From Hydrogenophilales bacterium 16-64-40 (lineage in GTDB: Bacteria > Pseudomonadota > Gammaproteobacteria > Burkholderiales > Thiobacillaceae): 39,508 nucleotides of DNA. The stretch lies in contig NCGX01000025.1 of the NCBI GenBank assembly GCA_002256995.1, positions 1-39,508 of the forward strand, written 5' to 3'. The position numbers and the translations under genes were made by a program. The notes beneath the pieces were generated by a model. That model searched no databases, had not been told where the DNA came from, and was given only the letters and a program-made list of their open reading frames with translations. Positions 1 to 8,282 of this stretch are shown here, in pieces; position 1 is the first letter of the stretch, and the number at the start of each line of letters is the position of its first letter.

Positions 1-1
1 A

Positions 2-1627
2 GCAGTAATCAATACCAACATTGCGTCGCTCAACGCCCAGCGCAACTTGAATGCTTCGCAGTCCTCGCTCAACACCTCGATTCAGCGCCTGTCTTCAGGC
101 CTGCGTATCAACAGCGCGAAAGACGACGCGGCAGGTCTGGCGATTTCAGAGCGCATGACTTCACAGATTCGCGGTCTCAACCAGGCGACGCGGAACGCCA
201 ACGACGGCATTTCCTTATCCCAGACCGCGGAAGGCGCGCTAGGCGAAGCCGGCAATATCCTGCAGCGTGTCCGCGAACTCGCGGTTCAGTCCGCCAATGC
301 GACGAACTCCGCCTCGGATCGCGCCGCCCTCCAGTCTGAAGTATCGCAACTGACTTCCGAATTGGATCGAATCGCAACCACTACTGAATTCAACGGCACC
401 AAGCTGCTGGACGGCAGTTTCACCAACCAGCAGTTTCAGGTGGGCGCCAACGCAAACCAGACCATCGGCGTCACCGTGGACGGCGCACGCGCCACCCAAC
501 TGGGTTCCGTAGTGAATACAGCGGGCACCCGCAGCGTGACGGCCACCACGTCGCTCACGGCTACGACGGCGACCGACGCGCTGGTGCGGACGAGCTACAA
601 CGGCGTTGACGATACCGCGATCGGCTCCGGCCAGCTTTACGTCAATGGCACCGAGGTCAAAGCCTCCGCGAACTATGCCGTGACCGGCCTGGCCAACGCG
701 CGGGATGACAAGAGCGCCTACGCCAAGGCGGCTGCGATCAACGCCAGCAATATCGCAGGCGTGACCGCTCTCGCGAGCAACACGCAGCAGTTCGCGGCTG
801 TGGCCAGTGCGGCCACCAGCGGCCCGGCGCTGGTGGCCGGCACCAACGACGGCCTGACTTCGAGCACGCTCAACGCAGGCGAATCGGCATCGTACACGCT
901 GAAAATCAACGGCACCGCGGTATACGCTTCGGGTACGATCACTTCCGGCGCACTCACGCAGAGCGTCGATCAACTGGCCTCCGCGATCAACAGCCAGAAA
1001 GACACTACCGGTGTGGTGGCGAACAAGAACGCCGCGGGACAACTGGAGTTGGTCGGGTCCGACGGCAGAAGCGTGGTGGTGCAGGAAGACTTCAGCTTTA
1101 CCGACGACGCCACGGCTTCCGCATTCCAGGGCAAGAGCGTGTTCAGCACCTTCGATGAGACCGGCGCTGCGAGCGCGACTTCGACGGCCAGCCGCGAGAC
1201 GCATTATCGCGGTCAAGTGACCATGCAGTCCGCGGCCAACATCTCCTTCAACAGCGCGGCTGCCTCGAACAAGATCGGCTACGACACGGTATTGTTGGGT
1301 GTGGATACCACCAAGTCCATTGCCACAGTGGATATCTCGTCCGTAGCGGGCGCCAATGCGGCCATTCTCGCCGCAGACGCCGCGCTGACCTCGGTCAACG
1401 CGAACCGCGCCAAGCTGGGTGCGGTGCAGAGCCGCTTTGATTCGACCATCTCGAACCTGCAAACCACTGCGGAAAACCTGAGCGGTGCGCGCAGCCGAAT
1501 CAAGGATGCGGATTTCGCTGCCGAGACTGCATTGCTGACACGGGGTCAGATCCTGCAACAAGCCGGTACCGCGATGCTGGCGCAGGCCAACTCGCTGCCG
1601 AACAACGTGCTCTCGCTGTTGCGTTAA
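2..1627 (+). CDS. fliC: Flagellin (5' end cut by window edge)
   Basis: Structural subunit of the flagellar filament, exported through the flagellar type III system. The reading frame is open from base 2 and begins [20 protein letters not shown], the conserved flagellin N-terminus, so only about two codons and the ATG lie outside the window. The N-terminal D0/D1 helix ([20 protein letters not shown]) and the C-terminal D1/D0 helix ([20 protein letters not shown], ending NNVLSLLR) are textbook. Between them lies a long Ala/Thr/Ser-rich variable domain of roughly 300 residues, giving about 543 residues in total, roughly twice the size of minimal flagellins. It is followed by a hairpin and then flaG. 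A TTG at base 47 lies in frame but is inside the conserved N-terminus and is not the start. The promoter is outside the window. Confidence 0.98.
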   Translation, partial: AVINTNIASLNAQRNLNASQSSLNTSIQRLSSGLRINSAKDDAAGLAISERMTSQIRGLNQATRNANDGISLSQTAEGALGEAGNILQRVRELAVQSANATNSASDRAALQSEVSQLTSELDRIATTTEFNGTKLLDGSFTNQQFQVGANANQTIGVTVDGARATQLGSVVNTAGTRSVTATTSLTATTATDALVRTSYNGVDDTAIGSGQLYVNGTEVKASANYAVTGLANARDDKSAYAKAAAINASNIAGVTALASNTQQFAAVASAATSGPALVAGTNDGLTSSTLNAGESASYTLKINGTAVYASGTITSGALTQSVDQLASAINSQKDTTGVVANKNAAGQLELVGSDGRSVVVQEDFSFTDDATASAFQGKSVFSTFDETGAASATSTASRETHYRGQVTMQSAANISFNSAAASNKIGYDTVLLGVDTTKSIATVDISSVAGANAAILAADAALTSVNANRAKLGAVQSRFDSTISNLQTTAENLSGARSRIKDADFAAETALLTRGQILQQAGTAMLAQANSLPNNVLSLLR

Positions 1628-1661
1628 GGACTGAACAGGCGCTTGAGCGTCTGGGCGAATC

Positions 1662-1691
1662 GGCGGAGCCAGGCAAAAGCCCGGCTCCGCC
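1662..1691 (+). terminator. Hairpin between fliC and flaG, probable attenuator/terminator
   Basis: A perfect 9-bp inverted repeat GGCGGAGCC (1662-1670) / GGCTCCGCC (1683-1691) encloses a second 3-bp stem GGC-AAAA-GCC, separated by an A/C mismatch. It lies 34 bp after the flagellin stop. There is no T-run after it, so it may act as a partial terminator or as a 3' stabiliser that keeps flagellin mRNA more abundant than flaG-fliD. The role is inferred. Confidence 0.6.
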
Positions 1692-1717
1692 TTCGCCGCT
1701 AGATAAGGGGAAAGATT

Positions 1718-2089
1718 ATGTCTATTGGAAAAGTCGATTCAGTTGACCTTGCCGTTATTATCCGGCAGGGTACAGCACCCGCCCCGGTTATTCATGCCCC
1801 AATGGGCACACCCGCGCAGCGCGCCACACTCGACAATCCCGTTTTTCCGCCCGCGCAACCCGTCACCCAGGAAGCGGTGGCTGCCGCCGTGCAGTCGGCA
1901 AACGCCTATGTGCAGTCGATCTCAACCAACATCCAGTTCACGCTCGACCAGGACACGGGGCGCACCGTCGTCAAGATGGTCGATACCGAGACCGAGGAAG
2001 TGTTACGCCAGTTTCCCAGCGAGGAAATGCTGGCGATTTCCCGATCCATCGACCGCATGCAGGGTCTGTTAATTAACCGTAAAGCCTGA
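1718..2089 (+). CDS. flaG: FlaG family protein
   Basis: Small cytoplasmic/filament-associated protein of 123 residues encoded between flagellin and the cap in many polar-flagellated bacteria; in other species its loss alters filament length. The N-terminal half is Pro/Ala-rich and disordered-looking. The C-terminal half is the conserved FlaG domain, with QFTLDQDTGRTVVKMVD, a T-E-E-V-L-R-Q-F-P-S-E-E run and a final helix. The ribosome binding site AAGGGGAAAG sits 5-10 bases before the ATG. fliD follows after 10 bp, so the two are almost certainly co-transcribed. The precise biochemical function of FlaG is not settled. Confidence 0.92.
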   Translation: MSIGKVDSVDLAVIIRQGTAPAPVIHAPMGTPAQRATLDNPVFPPAQPVTQEAVAAAVQSANAYVQSISTNIQFTLDQDTGRTVVKMVDTETEEVLRQFPSEEMLAISRSIDRMQGLLINRKA

Positions 2090-2099
2090 GGAGTCGAAA

Positions 2100-4112
2100 A
2101 TGCTTTCATCGCCCGGTATCGGATCAGGTCTCGACGTCAACAGCATCGTCAGCCAGTTGATGGCGGCCGAAAGCCGACCGCTGGCTGCCCTGAACAGGAA
2201 AGAGGCAACCTACCAGATAAAACTCTCCGCCTATGGAAACCTGAAGGGCGCCCTGGCTTCCTTCCAAAGCGCGGCGCGGAACCTGAACGATAGCGCCAAG
2301 TTCCAAAAGATCAATGCCACCTCGGCGGATACCACGTTATTTAGCGCAACCGCGGAAAAAACTGCGGCCTTGGGCAGTTATAGCGTTGAAGTCAAGCAAC
2401 TCGCCGCAAGCCAAAAGTTGGCCTCCAAGGGCTTTACCAACACCACGGACGCCGTGGGCACGGGTATGCTCCAGATTCAGTTCGGCACTTACGATTCCGG
2501 CGCCAACACCTTCAGCCTGAATGCGGACAAACCGGCGCGTTCCATTGCCATCGACAGCAGCAAGCAGTCGCTGGCGGGGATACGCGACGCCATCAATGAA
2601 GCGAACGCCGGGGTGACGGCCTCTATCGTCAACGACGGCACCGCTAACAAACTCGTGGTGACTTCCAGCGATACCGGCACCGTGAACAGCCTCAGAATTC
2701 TGGTCAAGGACGACGACGGTAACAACACCAACGACGCGGGGCTGTCGCAGTTGGCCTATGATCCGACTGCAGCGGCCGGCTCTGGCAAGAATCTGAGCGA
2801 AAGCACGGCGGCGGCGGACGCCAAGGTGGTGGTCGACGGCGTGGCCTTGACCAAAGCGAGCAACACCATCAAGGACGCCATCGAGGGCGTGACGCTCAAC
2901 CTGGCGAAAGTCGGCGCCGCGACCAAGCTGGCGGTGGAACGCGATTCCGGGGTAGTCAAGAATTCCGCGGATGCCTTCGTCAAGGCATACAACGCTGCCG
3001 TCAAAACGCTCCAGGGCCTGACGGCATACGACCCGAAAACCAAGCAGGCGGGCCCCTTGCAAGGCGACGCGTCCGCCCGCACGATAGCTACGCAGCTCAG
3101 GAACGTGCTCAATTCGGCGGTGCCCGCCGTGGGCGGGAAATTCGCCTCGCTGAGCGATATCGGAATTGCATTTCAAAAAGACGGCTCTATCGCTGTTGAC
3201 TCGGCCAAGCTGCAAAAGGCCATCGACACCAACTACAACGACATTGCCGATGTATTTGCAGTGGTCGGCAGGCCGTCCGATAGCGCCGTCAAATACAGCG
3301 CCGCGACCGCCGACACCAAGCCGGGCAAGTACGCGGTCGATGTCACCCAACTGGCGAGCCAGGCCAAGTACACGGGAGATGCCATCGCCGGCACGGACAT
3401 CGTCATCGATGCCGCCAGCGACAATCTCGCCCTGAAAATCGACGGAGTGCAGTCCGCCACGCTGAGCCTCACCCAGGGGACTTACAAGGTGGCGGATCTC
3501 GCCAAAGAACTTCAGACCCAGATCAACGGTGACAGCGCCCTGCGCAACGCGGGTGTGACGGTCAAGGTCGACTACGACGCCACCAACAAGAAGTTCCTCT
3601 TCACCTCCAGCCGCTACGGCGCGGCATCCAAGGCTGAAGTGACGTCCGTGGACACCGACACCTTGACGAAAACGGGTATCGGGGTGAAGGCCGGCACGGA
3701 TGGGGTGGACGTGGCGGGCAGCATCAACGGCGTGAGCGCCACGGGTTCCGGGCAATCCCTGACTGGCGCGGCCGGCGATAGTTCGGCGGGGTTGAAACTG
3801 CAAATCACCGGCGGTGCCACGGGCGCGCGCGGCACGGTCAATTTCTCCAGAGGTTACGCCCAGCAACTGGACAAGATGGCGGAAACCCAGTTGTCGGGCG
3901 CCGGCCCGATCGCCAGCCGAACCGAGGGGATCAATCGTTCCATCGAGAGCCTCGGCGAGCAGCGCGATGCTTTTATTCGCCGTCTTACCAGCATGGAGAA
4001 ACGCTATCGCGCCCAGTTTACCGCGTTGGACTCCATGCTCAGCAACATGAACAGAACCAGCTCTTTTCTCACCCAGCAACTCGCCAGCCTGCCCGGCAGC
4101 AGCCGGAACTGA
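2100..4112 (+). CDS. fliD: Flagellar filament cap protein FliD (HAP2), enlarged
   Basis: FliD forms the cap at the filament tip and guides flagellin folding. The N-terminus GIGSGLDVNSIVSQLMAAES is the family signature, and the C-terminal coiled coil (about 585-660, with MEKRYRAQFTALDSMLSNMN and FLTQQL) is typical. At 670 residues it is some 200 longer than the common 450-480. The excess is explained by an internal second copy of the HAP2-like head segment: residues about 80-195 (SYSVEVKQLAASQKLAS) resemble residues about 397-520 (KYAVDVTQLASQAKYTG), both ending in an LVVTS/FLFTSS strand. The ribosome site GAGG lies just before the ATG. It is 17 bp upstream of fliS. Confidence 0.96.
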   Translation: MLSSPGIGSGLDVNSIVSQLMAAESRPLAALNRKEATYQIKLSAYGNLKGALASFQSAARNLNDSAKFQKINATSADTTLFSATAEKTAALGSYSVEVKQLAASQKLASKGFTNTTDAVGTGMLQIQFGTYDSGANTFSLNADKPARSIAIDSSKQSLAGIRDAINEANAGVTASIVNDGTANKLVVTSSDTGTVNSLRILVKDDDGNNTNDAGLSQLAYDPTAAAGSGKNLSESTAAADAKVVVDGVALTKASNTIKDAIEGVTLNLAKVGAATKLAVERDSGVVKNSADAFVKAYNAAVKTLQGLTAYDPKTKQAGPLQGDASARTIATQLRNVLNSAVPAVGGKFASLSDIGIAFQKDGSIAVDSAKLQKAIDTNYNDIADVFAVVGRPSDSAVKYSAATADTKPGKYAVDVTQLASQAKYTGDAIAGTDIVIDAASDNLALKIDGVQSATLSLTQGTYKVADLAKELQTQINGDSALRNAGVTVKVDYDATNKKFLFTSSRYGAASKAEVTSVDTDTLTKTGIGVKAGTDGVDVAGSINGVSATGSGQSLTGAAGDSSAGLKLQITGGATGARGTVNFSRGYAQQLDKMAETQLSGAGPIASRTEGINRSIESLGEQRDAFIRRLTSMEKRYRAQFTALDSMLSNMNRTSSFLTQQLASLPGSSRN

Positions 4113-4129
4113 TAAATCAGGAGATAGAC

Positions 4130-4696
4130 GTGTACACAAACTCCAGGAACGCCGCCCATGCCTATGCCAACGTCGGTCGTCAAACCGGCGTGAACGCCGC
4201 TGAACCGGCAGCCAGCCAGCCAGCCCCGCTGCAGCAAGCTGTCAGCCAGCCGGGGCAAGGCGCGTACACGAATTCCAGGGGCATCGCCAATGCCTATACC
4301 AACGTCGGTCTGGAAACCGGCGTGGAGGCAGCCAGCCCGCACCAGCTCATCGTCATGCTGTACGAGGGTGCCGAGCTTGCGGTGCGGATGGCGATCAAGC
4401 ACATGAACGAGGGCGACACCGTGAAGAAATCCGCCGCCATCACCAAGGCCAGCATCATCATCCTGGACGGCCTGAAAGCCGCCCTCGACCCGCAGCAGGG
4501 CGGCGATATCGCCCAGCGGCTGGATGCGCTGTACGACTACATGAGCAGCCGCCTGATGCTCGCCCACGTGAAAAACCAGACCGCGCCCCTGGAAGAAGTG
4601 CTGGGCCTGCTGCAGGAACTGCACGGCGCCTGGAAGCAGATCGGCAGCGCAGGCTCGACCGCACCGCAGCCCTCCCACCCTTCTTTTGCCGCCTGA
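4130..4696 (+). CDS. fliS: Flagellin export chaperone FliS with duplicated N-terminus
   Basis: FliS binds the C-terminus of flagellin in the cytoplasm, prevents premature polymerisation and delivers it to the export gate. The core from residue about 58 (AYTNVGLETGVEAASPHQLI, then VMLYEGA) to about 170 is canonical. The protein is 188 residues rather than about 130 because the N-terminal segment occurs twice: YTNSRNAAHAYANVGRQTGV at residues 2-21 and YTNSRGIANAYTNVGLETGV at 46-65, joined by a Pro/Gln-rich linker. The start is GTG at 4130 with AGGAG six bases upstream; there is no usable start directly before the second copy, so the long form appears to be the one made. It lies in the fliD-fliS-fliT run. 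Confidence 0.94.
   Translation: MYTNSRNAAHAYANVGRQTGVNAAEPAASQPAPLQQAVSQPGQGAYTNSRGIANAYTNVGLETGVEAASPHQLIVMLYEGAELAVRMAIKHMNEGDTVKKSAAITKASIIILDGLKAALDPQQGGDIAQRLDALYDYMSSRLMLAHVKNQTAPLEEVLGLLQELHGAWKQIGSAGSTAPQPSHPSFAA
4133..4336 (+). repeat. Direct repeat inside fliS (two units, 132-bp offset)
   Basis: The segment 4133-4204 recurs at 4265-4336, with long identical stretches such as CCAACGTCGGTC and AAACCGGCGTG in both. The offset of 132 bp is a multiple of three, so the reading frame is kept. The intervening 60 bases encode a Pro/Gln/Ala-rich linker. Confidence 0.85.
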
Positions 4697-4709
4697 CCCG
4701 GAGACCCCC

Positions 4710-5039
4710 ATGACCAGCCACGAAATGCTCACCACCTACGAATCGCTCTCCGAACTCACCGGCAGCATGCTGAACGCCGCCTGCGAAGGCGAATGGGACG
4801 ACCTGGCCGCACTGGAGCAGCGCTGCCGCGGCCACGTCGGCAATCTGATGCAAGCCGCGCCAGTGCCGCTGAACGAGAACGAGCAGCGCACCAAGGTGGC
4901 GATCATCCGCGCCATTCTGCAGAACGACGCCAAGATCCGTGCGCTGACCGAGCCGCGCCTGCACGAGCTGCAGCAGCGGCTGCACATGACGCGCTCGGGC
5001 CAGCGCGGCGTCGACGCTTACGGCGCGCAGCGGGCGTAA
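4710..5039 (+). CDS. fliT: FliT-like flagellar chaperone
   Basis: 109-residue, mostly helical protein in the usual fliT position after fliS. FliT is the export chaperone for FliD and in enterics also binds FlhDC. The region LTEPRLHELQQRLHM near residues 79-95 resembles the conserved C-terminal helix of the family. The start is placed at ATG 4710 because GGAG lies six bases before it; an in-frame ATG at 4686 would overlap the end of fliS and has no ribosome site. Sequence conservation in this family is low, so position contributes to the call. Confidence 0.85.
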   Translation: MTSHEMLTTYESLSELTGSMLNAACEGEWDDLAALEQRCRGHVGNLMQAAPVPLNENEQRTKVAIIRAILQNDAKIRALTEPRLHELQQRLHMTRSGQRGVDAYGAQRA

Positions 5040-5050
5040 TCCTCGCTTTC

Positions 5051-6121
5051 ATGTTCCCGGTTCAGTACCTGGCCCGCGTTCTGGATGTCCCGCCCACGCC
5101 GGACAGCCCCGGCCGGCCGCTGTCCGGCCTGGTGCCGGTCCAGTTGGTACTGAACGCCACCCAGCGCGACCAGGCCGGGCCGCGTGCCGTATTCGACCAG
5201 CTGGAAATCGGCCAGGCGCTGGCCGGTCTGGTCAAGAGCACGGCCAAGGGCATTTCGCTGGTCGAAGTCCAAGGGCAAACCGTTGCGATGCGCCTGCCCC
5301 ACGCGGCGGCGCCTGGCGACACCCTGCGCCTGCGCTTTGCCGGCCACATGCCGCAGGCGGTGTTTCTGCTCGAGCCCGCCGCGTCCGAGGCCGGCGACGG
5401 CCCGCAACTGAGCCAGACCGCGCGCATGCTGAGCGACCTGATGCAGCAATTGCCGGGCCGCTGCGCCCTGCCCACGCTGACCCCGCCCGGCCCCCTGCTC
5501 GACCAGGCGACGACGAACCCGGCCCAGATCGCGCTCGCGCTGCGCACCGCGCTGGTCCGCAGCGGACTGTTTTACGAGTCGCATCTGGCCAACTGGGTGG
5601 GCGGCCGGGACAGCCTGGACGGCCTGATGCAGGAGCCGCAAAACAAGCTGGCGGCGGCCGAGGCGGCGCGTGCGGCGACCAACCCGCTGGCCCTGCTCAA
5701 CGCCGCGGAAGCCGCGCCGAAGCCGCTCAATCCGATGCATGCCCTGCTGACGCAGCAGCTACAGGTGCTGGAGTCGCCGCAGTTCGTCTGGCGCGGCGAG
5801 GTGTGGCCGGGGCAGACGCTGGAATGGCTGCTGCGCCATGAAACCGAGCACGCGCAGGACCAGGCGGCGGCGATGCCCGGCGACGAGGCCAGCGCCGGCT
5901 GGGAATCGAAGCTCAAGCTGACCCTGCCGCAGCTCGGCAGCGTGACCGTGCACATCAAGCTTGATGCGAACCAGGCGTTCAGCATCCGCATGGTGCCGGA
6001 ACACACCGATGTCGAACCCCTGCTGCGGCAGAACCAGGGGCGGCTGGCCGAGCGGCTGGCGGCGGCGGGCTGCACGCTGCAGGCCCTGACGGTGGAGCCC
6101 GAACATGACGTCGGCGCCTGA
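5051..6121 (+). CDS. Second FliK-like protein (Flg_hook C-terminal domain)
   Basis: 356-residue protein starting MFPVQYLARVLDVPP. The C-terminal 90 residues show the Flg_hook pattern of hook-length control proteins: a K-L-T-L-P-Q-L-G-S-V-T-V strand followed by QAFSIRMVPE and a helix ending in LAERLAAAGC. The remainder is Pro/Ala/Gln-rich, as in FliK. A canonical fliK is present at 14053, so this is a paralogue. It overlaps the next gene, a FlhB C-terminal-domain protein, by 17 bp; since FliK acts on FlhB C-terminal domain, the pair probably works together. No clear ribosome site precedes the ATG; translation may be coupled to fliT, which ends 11 bp upstream. The exact role is unknown. Confidence 0.8.
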   Translation: MFPVQYLARVLDVPPTPDSPGRPLSGLVPVQLVLNATQRDQAGPRAVFDQLEIGQALAGLVKSTAKGISLVEVQGQTVAMRLPHAAAPGDTLRLRFAGHMPQAVFLLEPAASEAGDGPQLSQTARMLSDLMQQLPGRCALPTLTPPGPLLDQATTNPAQIALALRTALVRSGLFYESHLANWVGGRDSLDGLMQEPQNKLAAAEAARAATNPLALLNAAEAAPKPLNPMHALLTQQLQVLESPQFVWRGEVWPGQTLEWLLRHETEHAQDQAAAMPGDEASAGWESKLKLTLPQLGSVTVHIKLDANQAFSIRMVPEHTDVEPLLRQNQGRLAERLAAAGCTLQALTVEPEHDVGA

Positions 6122-6398
6122 CAAGCAGCGCGCCGCCGCCGCGATCGCCTACCGCGAGGGCGATGGCGCGCCGCGCGTGGTCGCCAAGGGACGCGGCATC
6201 GTGGCCGACACCATCATCGAGCGGGCGCGCGCCTCCGGGGTCTACGTTCACGAATCGCGCGAGTTGCTGGCGCTGCTGATGCAGATCGATCTCGACAGCC
6301 ACATTCCGCCTCAGTTATACATAGTCGTGGCCGAACTGCTGGCCTGGCTCTATCATCTCGAAGACGCCGAAAAGGCCGCCCCGACGCTTAATGCCTGA
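6105..6398 (+). CDS. Free-standing FlhB C-terminal-domain protein (EscU/YscU-switch family)
   Basis: 97-residue protein matching only the cytoplasmic C-terminal domain of the export switch FlhB: AIAYREGDGAPRVVAKGRG (FlhB has the same A-x-x-Y...APRVVAKG pattern), then a helix, V-H-E-S-R-E-L-L-A-L-L and IPPQLYIVVAELLAWLYHL. The membrane half of FlhB is absent and the N-P-T-H autocleavage motif is replaced, so the protein resembles the already-cleaved FlhBC fragment. Such short FlhB-like proteins occur in other bacteria, and one from Pseudomonas-type gene orders sits next to a FliK-like gene as here. A full-length flhB is not in this window. Confidence 0.87.
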   Translation: MTSAPDKQRAAAAIAYREGDGAPRVVAKGRGIVADTIIERARASGVYVHESRELLALLMQIDLDSHIPPQLYIVVAELLAWLYHLEDAEKAAPTLNA

Positions 6399-7164
6399 CC
6401 CTATGCCCTCCTCACCGCAACACCACTTTTGCGCTGCCGAGCACGACGACCTGCTGGCGCGCTGCACCCTGCGTTCGCGCGCGGAAATCCTGTTCCAGCT
6501 GCGCGCAATCCAGAAACGCAAGCTCCTGATCAACCTCGATCTGCCGGGCAGCCGGCAGATCATCGTCACCTCGGTGCTGATGGTGAACGAGACCAAGAAC
6601 ACGCTGATCCTCGACAGCGCGCGCGACGACACGCTCAACGAGGAACTGATGGCCGGCAAGGGCGCGGAGTTCGTCGCCCAGCTCGACGGCGTCTCGATCT
6701 CGTTTGCCACCGGCCCGGTGGCTGGGTGCAAGTACGAGGGTGCGCCCGCGCTGCGCATTGCCCTGCCGACGTCGCTGGTCCGACTGCAGCGCCGCGAGCA
6801 TTTCAGGGTGCCCATGCCCATCGCCAACCCGGTCAGGTGCATCGTGCCGTCGGCAAACGGCGAGGCCGACCCGATCACCACGCACCTGATGGATATCAGC
6901 TGCGGCGGGGTGGCGATTGCCGAAGCCGGCGGACGCCTCGGCCCCGAAACCGGCCACATCCTGCCGGACTGCCGGCTGCTGCTGCCCGAGTCGGACACCA
7001 TCATCACCACGCTGGAAGTTCGCAATTCAGCCCAGAACCGCTTACATAACGGCTCCCTCCAGACCCGTCTGGGCTGCCAGTTCATCGACCTACCCAAAGA
7101 CATGGCGGCGAAGTTGCAGCGCTTTGTCATGGATATCGAGCGTGCACGGCGCGACAGCCTGTAG
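6391..7164 (+). CDS. ycgR: Flagellar brake protein YcgR, PilZ domain
   Basis: 257-residue protein with the two-domain YcgR layout: an N-terminal YcgR domain (about 15-115) and a C-terminal PilZ domain (about 125-245). The c-di-GMP-binding motifs are intact: RRxxxR seen as RREHFR, and DxSxxG seen as DISCGG. In known systems YcgR bound to c-di-GMP docks on the flagellar switch or MotA and slows rotation. It overlaps the FlhBC-like gene by 8 bp (start ATG 6391; ATG 6403 is a possible alternative). The linked HD-GYP phosphodiesterase at 23521 could lower its ligand. Confidence 0.93.
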   Translation: MPDPMPSSPQHHFCAAEHDDLLARCTLRSRAEILFQLRAIQKRKLLINLDLPGSRQIIVTSVLMVNETKNTLILDSARDDTLNEELMAGKGAEFVAQLDGVSISFATGPVAGCKYEGAPALRIALPTSLVRLQRREHFRVPMPIANPVRCIVPSANGEADPITTHLMDISCGGVAIAEAGGRLGPETGHILPDCRLLLPESDTIITTLEVRNSAQNRLHNGSLQTRLGCQFIDLPKDMAAKLQRFVMDIERARRDSL

Positions 7165-7212
7165 ACACGTCTGCTCCACTTCCCACACACAACACATTTT
7201 CCAGGAACCACC

Positions 7213-8166
7213 ATGCAAACGATTCAGCAGGAAATAGACGAACGAACCAATCTGACCAGCTCCAACAAGCTGGAGTTGTTGCTGTTTCGCCTGGGCGAGG
7301 ATGCCAATCTCGATCGAAACGAGCTGTTCGGGATCAACGTCTTCAAGATACGGGAAATCATCCCGATGCCGATCATCACGGCGGTGGCCGGATCGCATTC
7401 CCACATGATGGGCGTGGTCGACCTGCGCGGCCAGATCATCCCCGTCATCGACTTGCCGGCGGTCACCGGGTGCACCCCCAAAACCGGGCTGAACATCCTG
7501 CTGATCACCGAGTATGCCCGCAGCACCCAGGCCTTTGCCGTGGAGTCGGTGGAGGACATCGTGCGCCTCGACTGGCGCCAGGTGCTGTCGGCCGAGGGCA
7601 ATGCCGCGGGCGGCATGGTGACCAGCCTCGCCCGCCTGGACGGCGAAAACAGCGACCGCCTGGCACAGGTGCTGGACGTGGAAACGATCCTGCGCAAGGT
7701 GATGCCGCCGGCCGAAGATGAAATCGACTCCGCCCTCCTCGGTGCCACAGTGGAAATCAAACCCGGCACCGTCATCCTGGCGGCGGACGATTCACTGATC
7801 GCGCGCACCATGATCGAACAGGGACTGCACGCCATGGGCCTGCCCTTCCTCATGTGCAAGACCGGCAAGGAAGCCTGGGACCAACTGCAGGCCATTTCCG
7901 ACAAGGCAGAAGCCGAGGGCAAAACCGTGCACGACAGGATCGCCCTGGTGCTGACCGATCTGGAAATGCCCGAGATGGACGGCTTCACGCTCACCCGCAA
8001 CATCAAGCAGGACCCGCGTTTCAGTGCCATTCCCGTGGTGATTCATTCCTCGCTGACCGGCTCGGCCAACGAAACGCACGTCAAGAATGTGGGGGCGGAT
8101 GCCTATGTGGCGAAGTTTGTCGCAGAGGATCTGGCGAGTGCCCTGCGCAAGGCGCTGAGCAAGTAG
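7213..8166 (+). CDS. cheV: Chemotaxis adaptor CheV (CheW-like plus receiver)
   Basis: 317-residue protein: CheW-like domain (about 18-165, with VFKIREIIPMP, MMGVVDLRGQIIPVIDL) and a receiver domain (about 180-315, D-D-S at the start, phospho-Asp in VLTDLEMPEMDGF, Ser/Thr in VVIHSSL, Lys in AKF). CheV couples receptors to CheA and, when phosphorylated, helps adaptation. The ribosome site AGGA is six bases before the ATG. It is separated from fliE by convergent ends and a REP-like pair. It is the only CheW-type coupling domain in the window. Confidence 0.96.
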   Translation: MQTIQQEIDERTNLTSSNKLELLLFRLGEDANLDRNELFGINVFKIREIIPMPIITAVAGSHSHMMGVVDLRGQIIPVIDLPAVTGCTPKTGLNILLITEYARSTQAFAVESVEDIVRLDWRQVLSAEGNAAGGMVTSLARLDGENSDRLAQVLDVETILRKVMPPAEDEIDSALLGATVEIKPGTVILAADDSLIARTMIEQGLHAMGLPFLMCKTGKEAWDQLQAISDKAEAEGKTVHDRIALVLTDLEMPEMDGFTLTRNIKQDPRFSAIPVVIHSSLTGSANETHVKNVGADAYVAKFVAEDLASALRKALSK

Positions 8167-8210
8167 AAGGCCAGCCTTCAGGCCGATGGGGTGGCTGTCG
8201 CGGCGCCGAA

Positions 8211-8276
8211 AATCGCGGCGTGGACGCCGCTCCTACGCGTGAGTGCCTTTGTAGGAGCGCCTTCCAAGGCGCGATT
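8211..8276. repeat. Inverted pair of REP-like palindromes
   Basis: Two REP-like units face each other between convergent cheV and fliE: 8211-8236 (AATCGCGGCG...CGCTCCTAC) and 8251-8276 (GTAGGAGCGC...GGCGCGATT). Each is itself palindromic and they share GTAGGAGCG-n-CGCGATT in opposite orientation, the arrangement called REPIN. Likely effects are 3' mRNA stabilisation or bidirectional termination; this is inferred. Confidence 0.8.
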
Positions 8277-8282
8277 CTTGCC

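Noticed and set aside
239-1561. Long minus-strand open frame opposite flagellin
   Set aside because: It mirrors the codon pattern of fliC in a GC-rich genome, has no ribosome site and no recognisable domain; the plus strand is unmistakably flagellin.
2337-4139. 600-codon minus-strand open frame opposite fliD
   Set aside because: A shadow of fliD; low-complexity composition with no family features.
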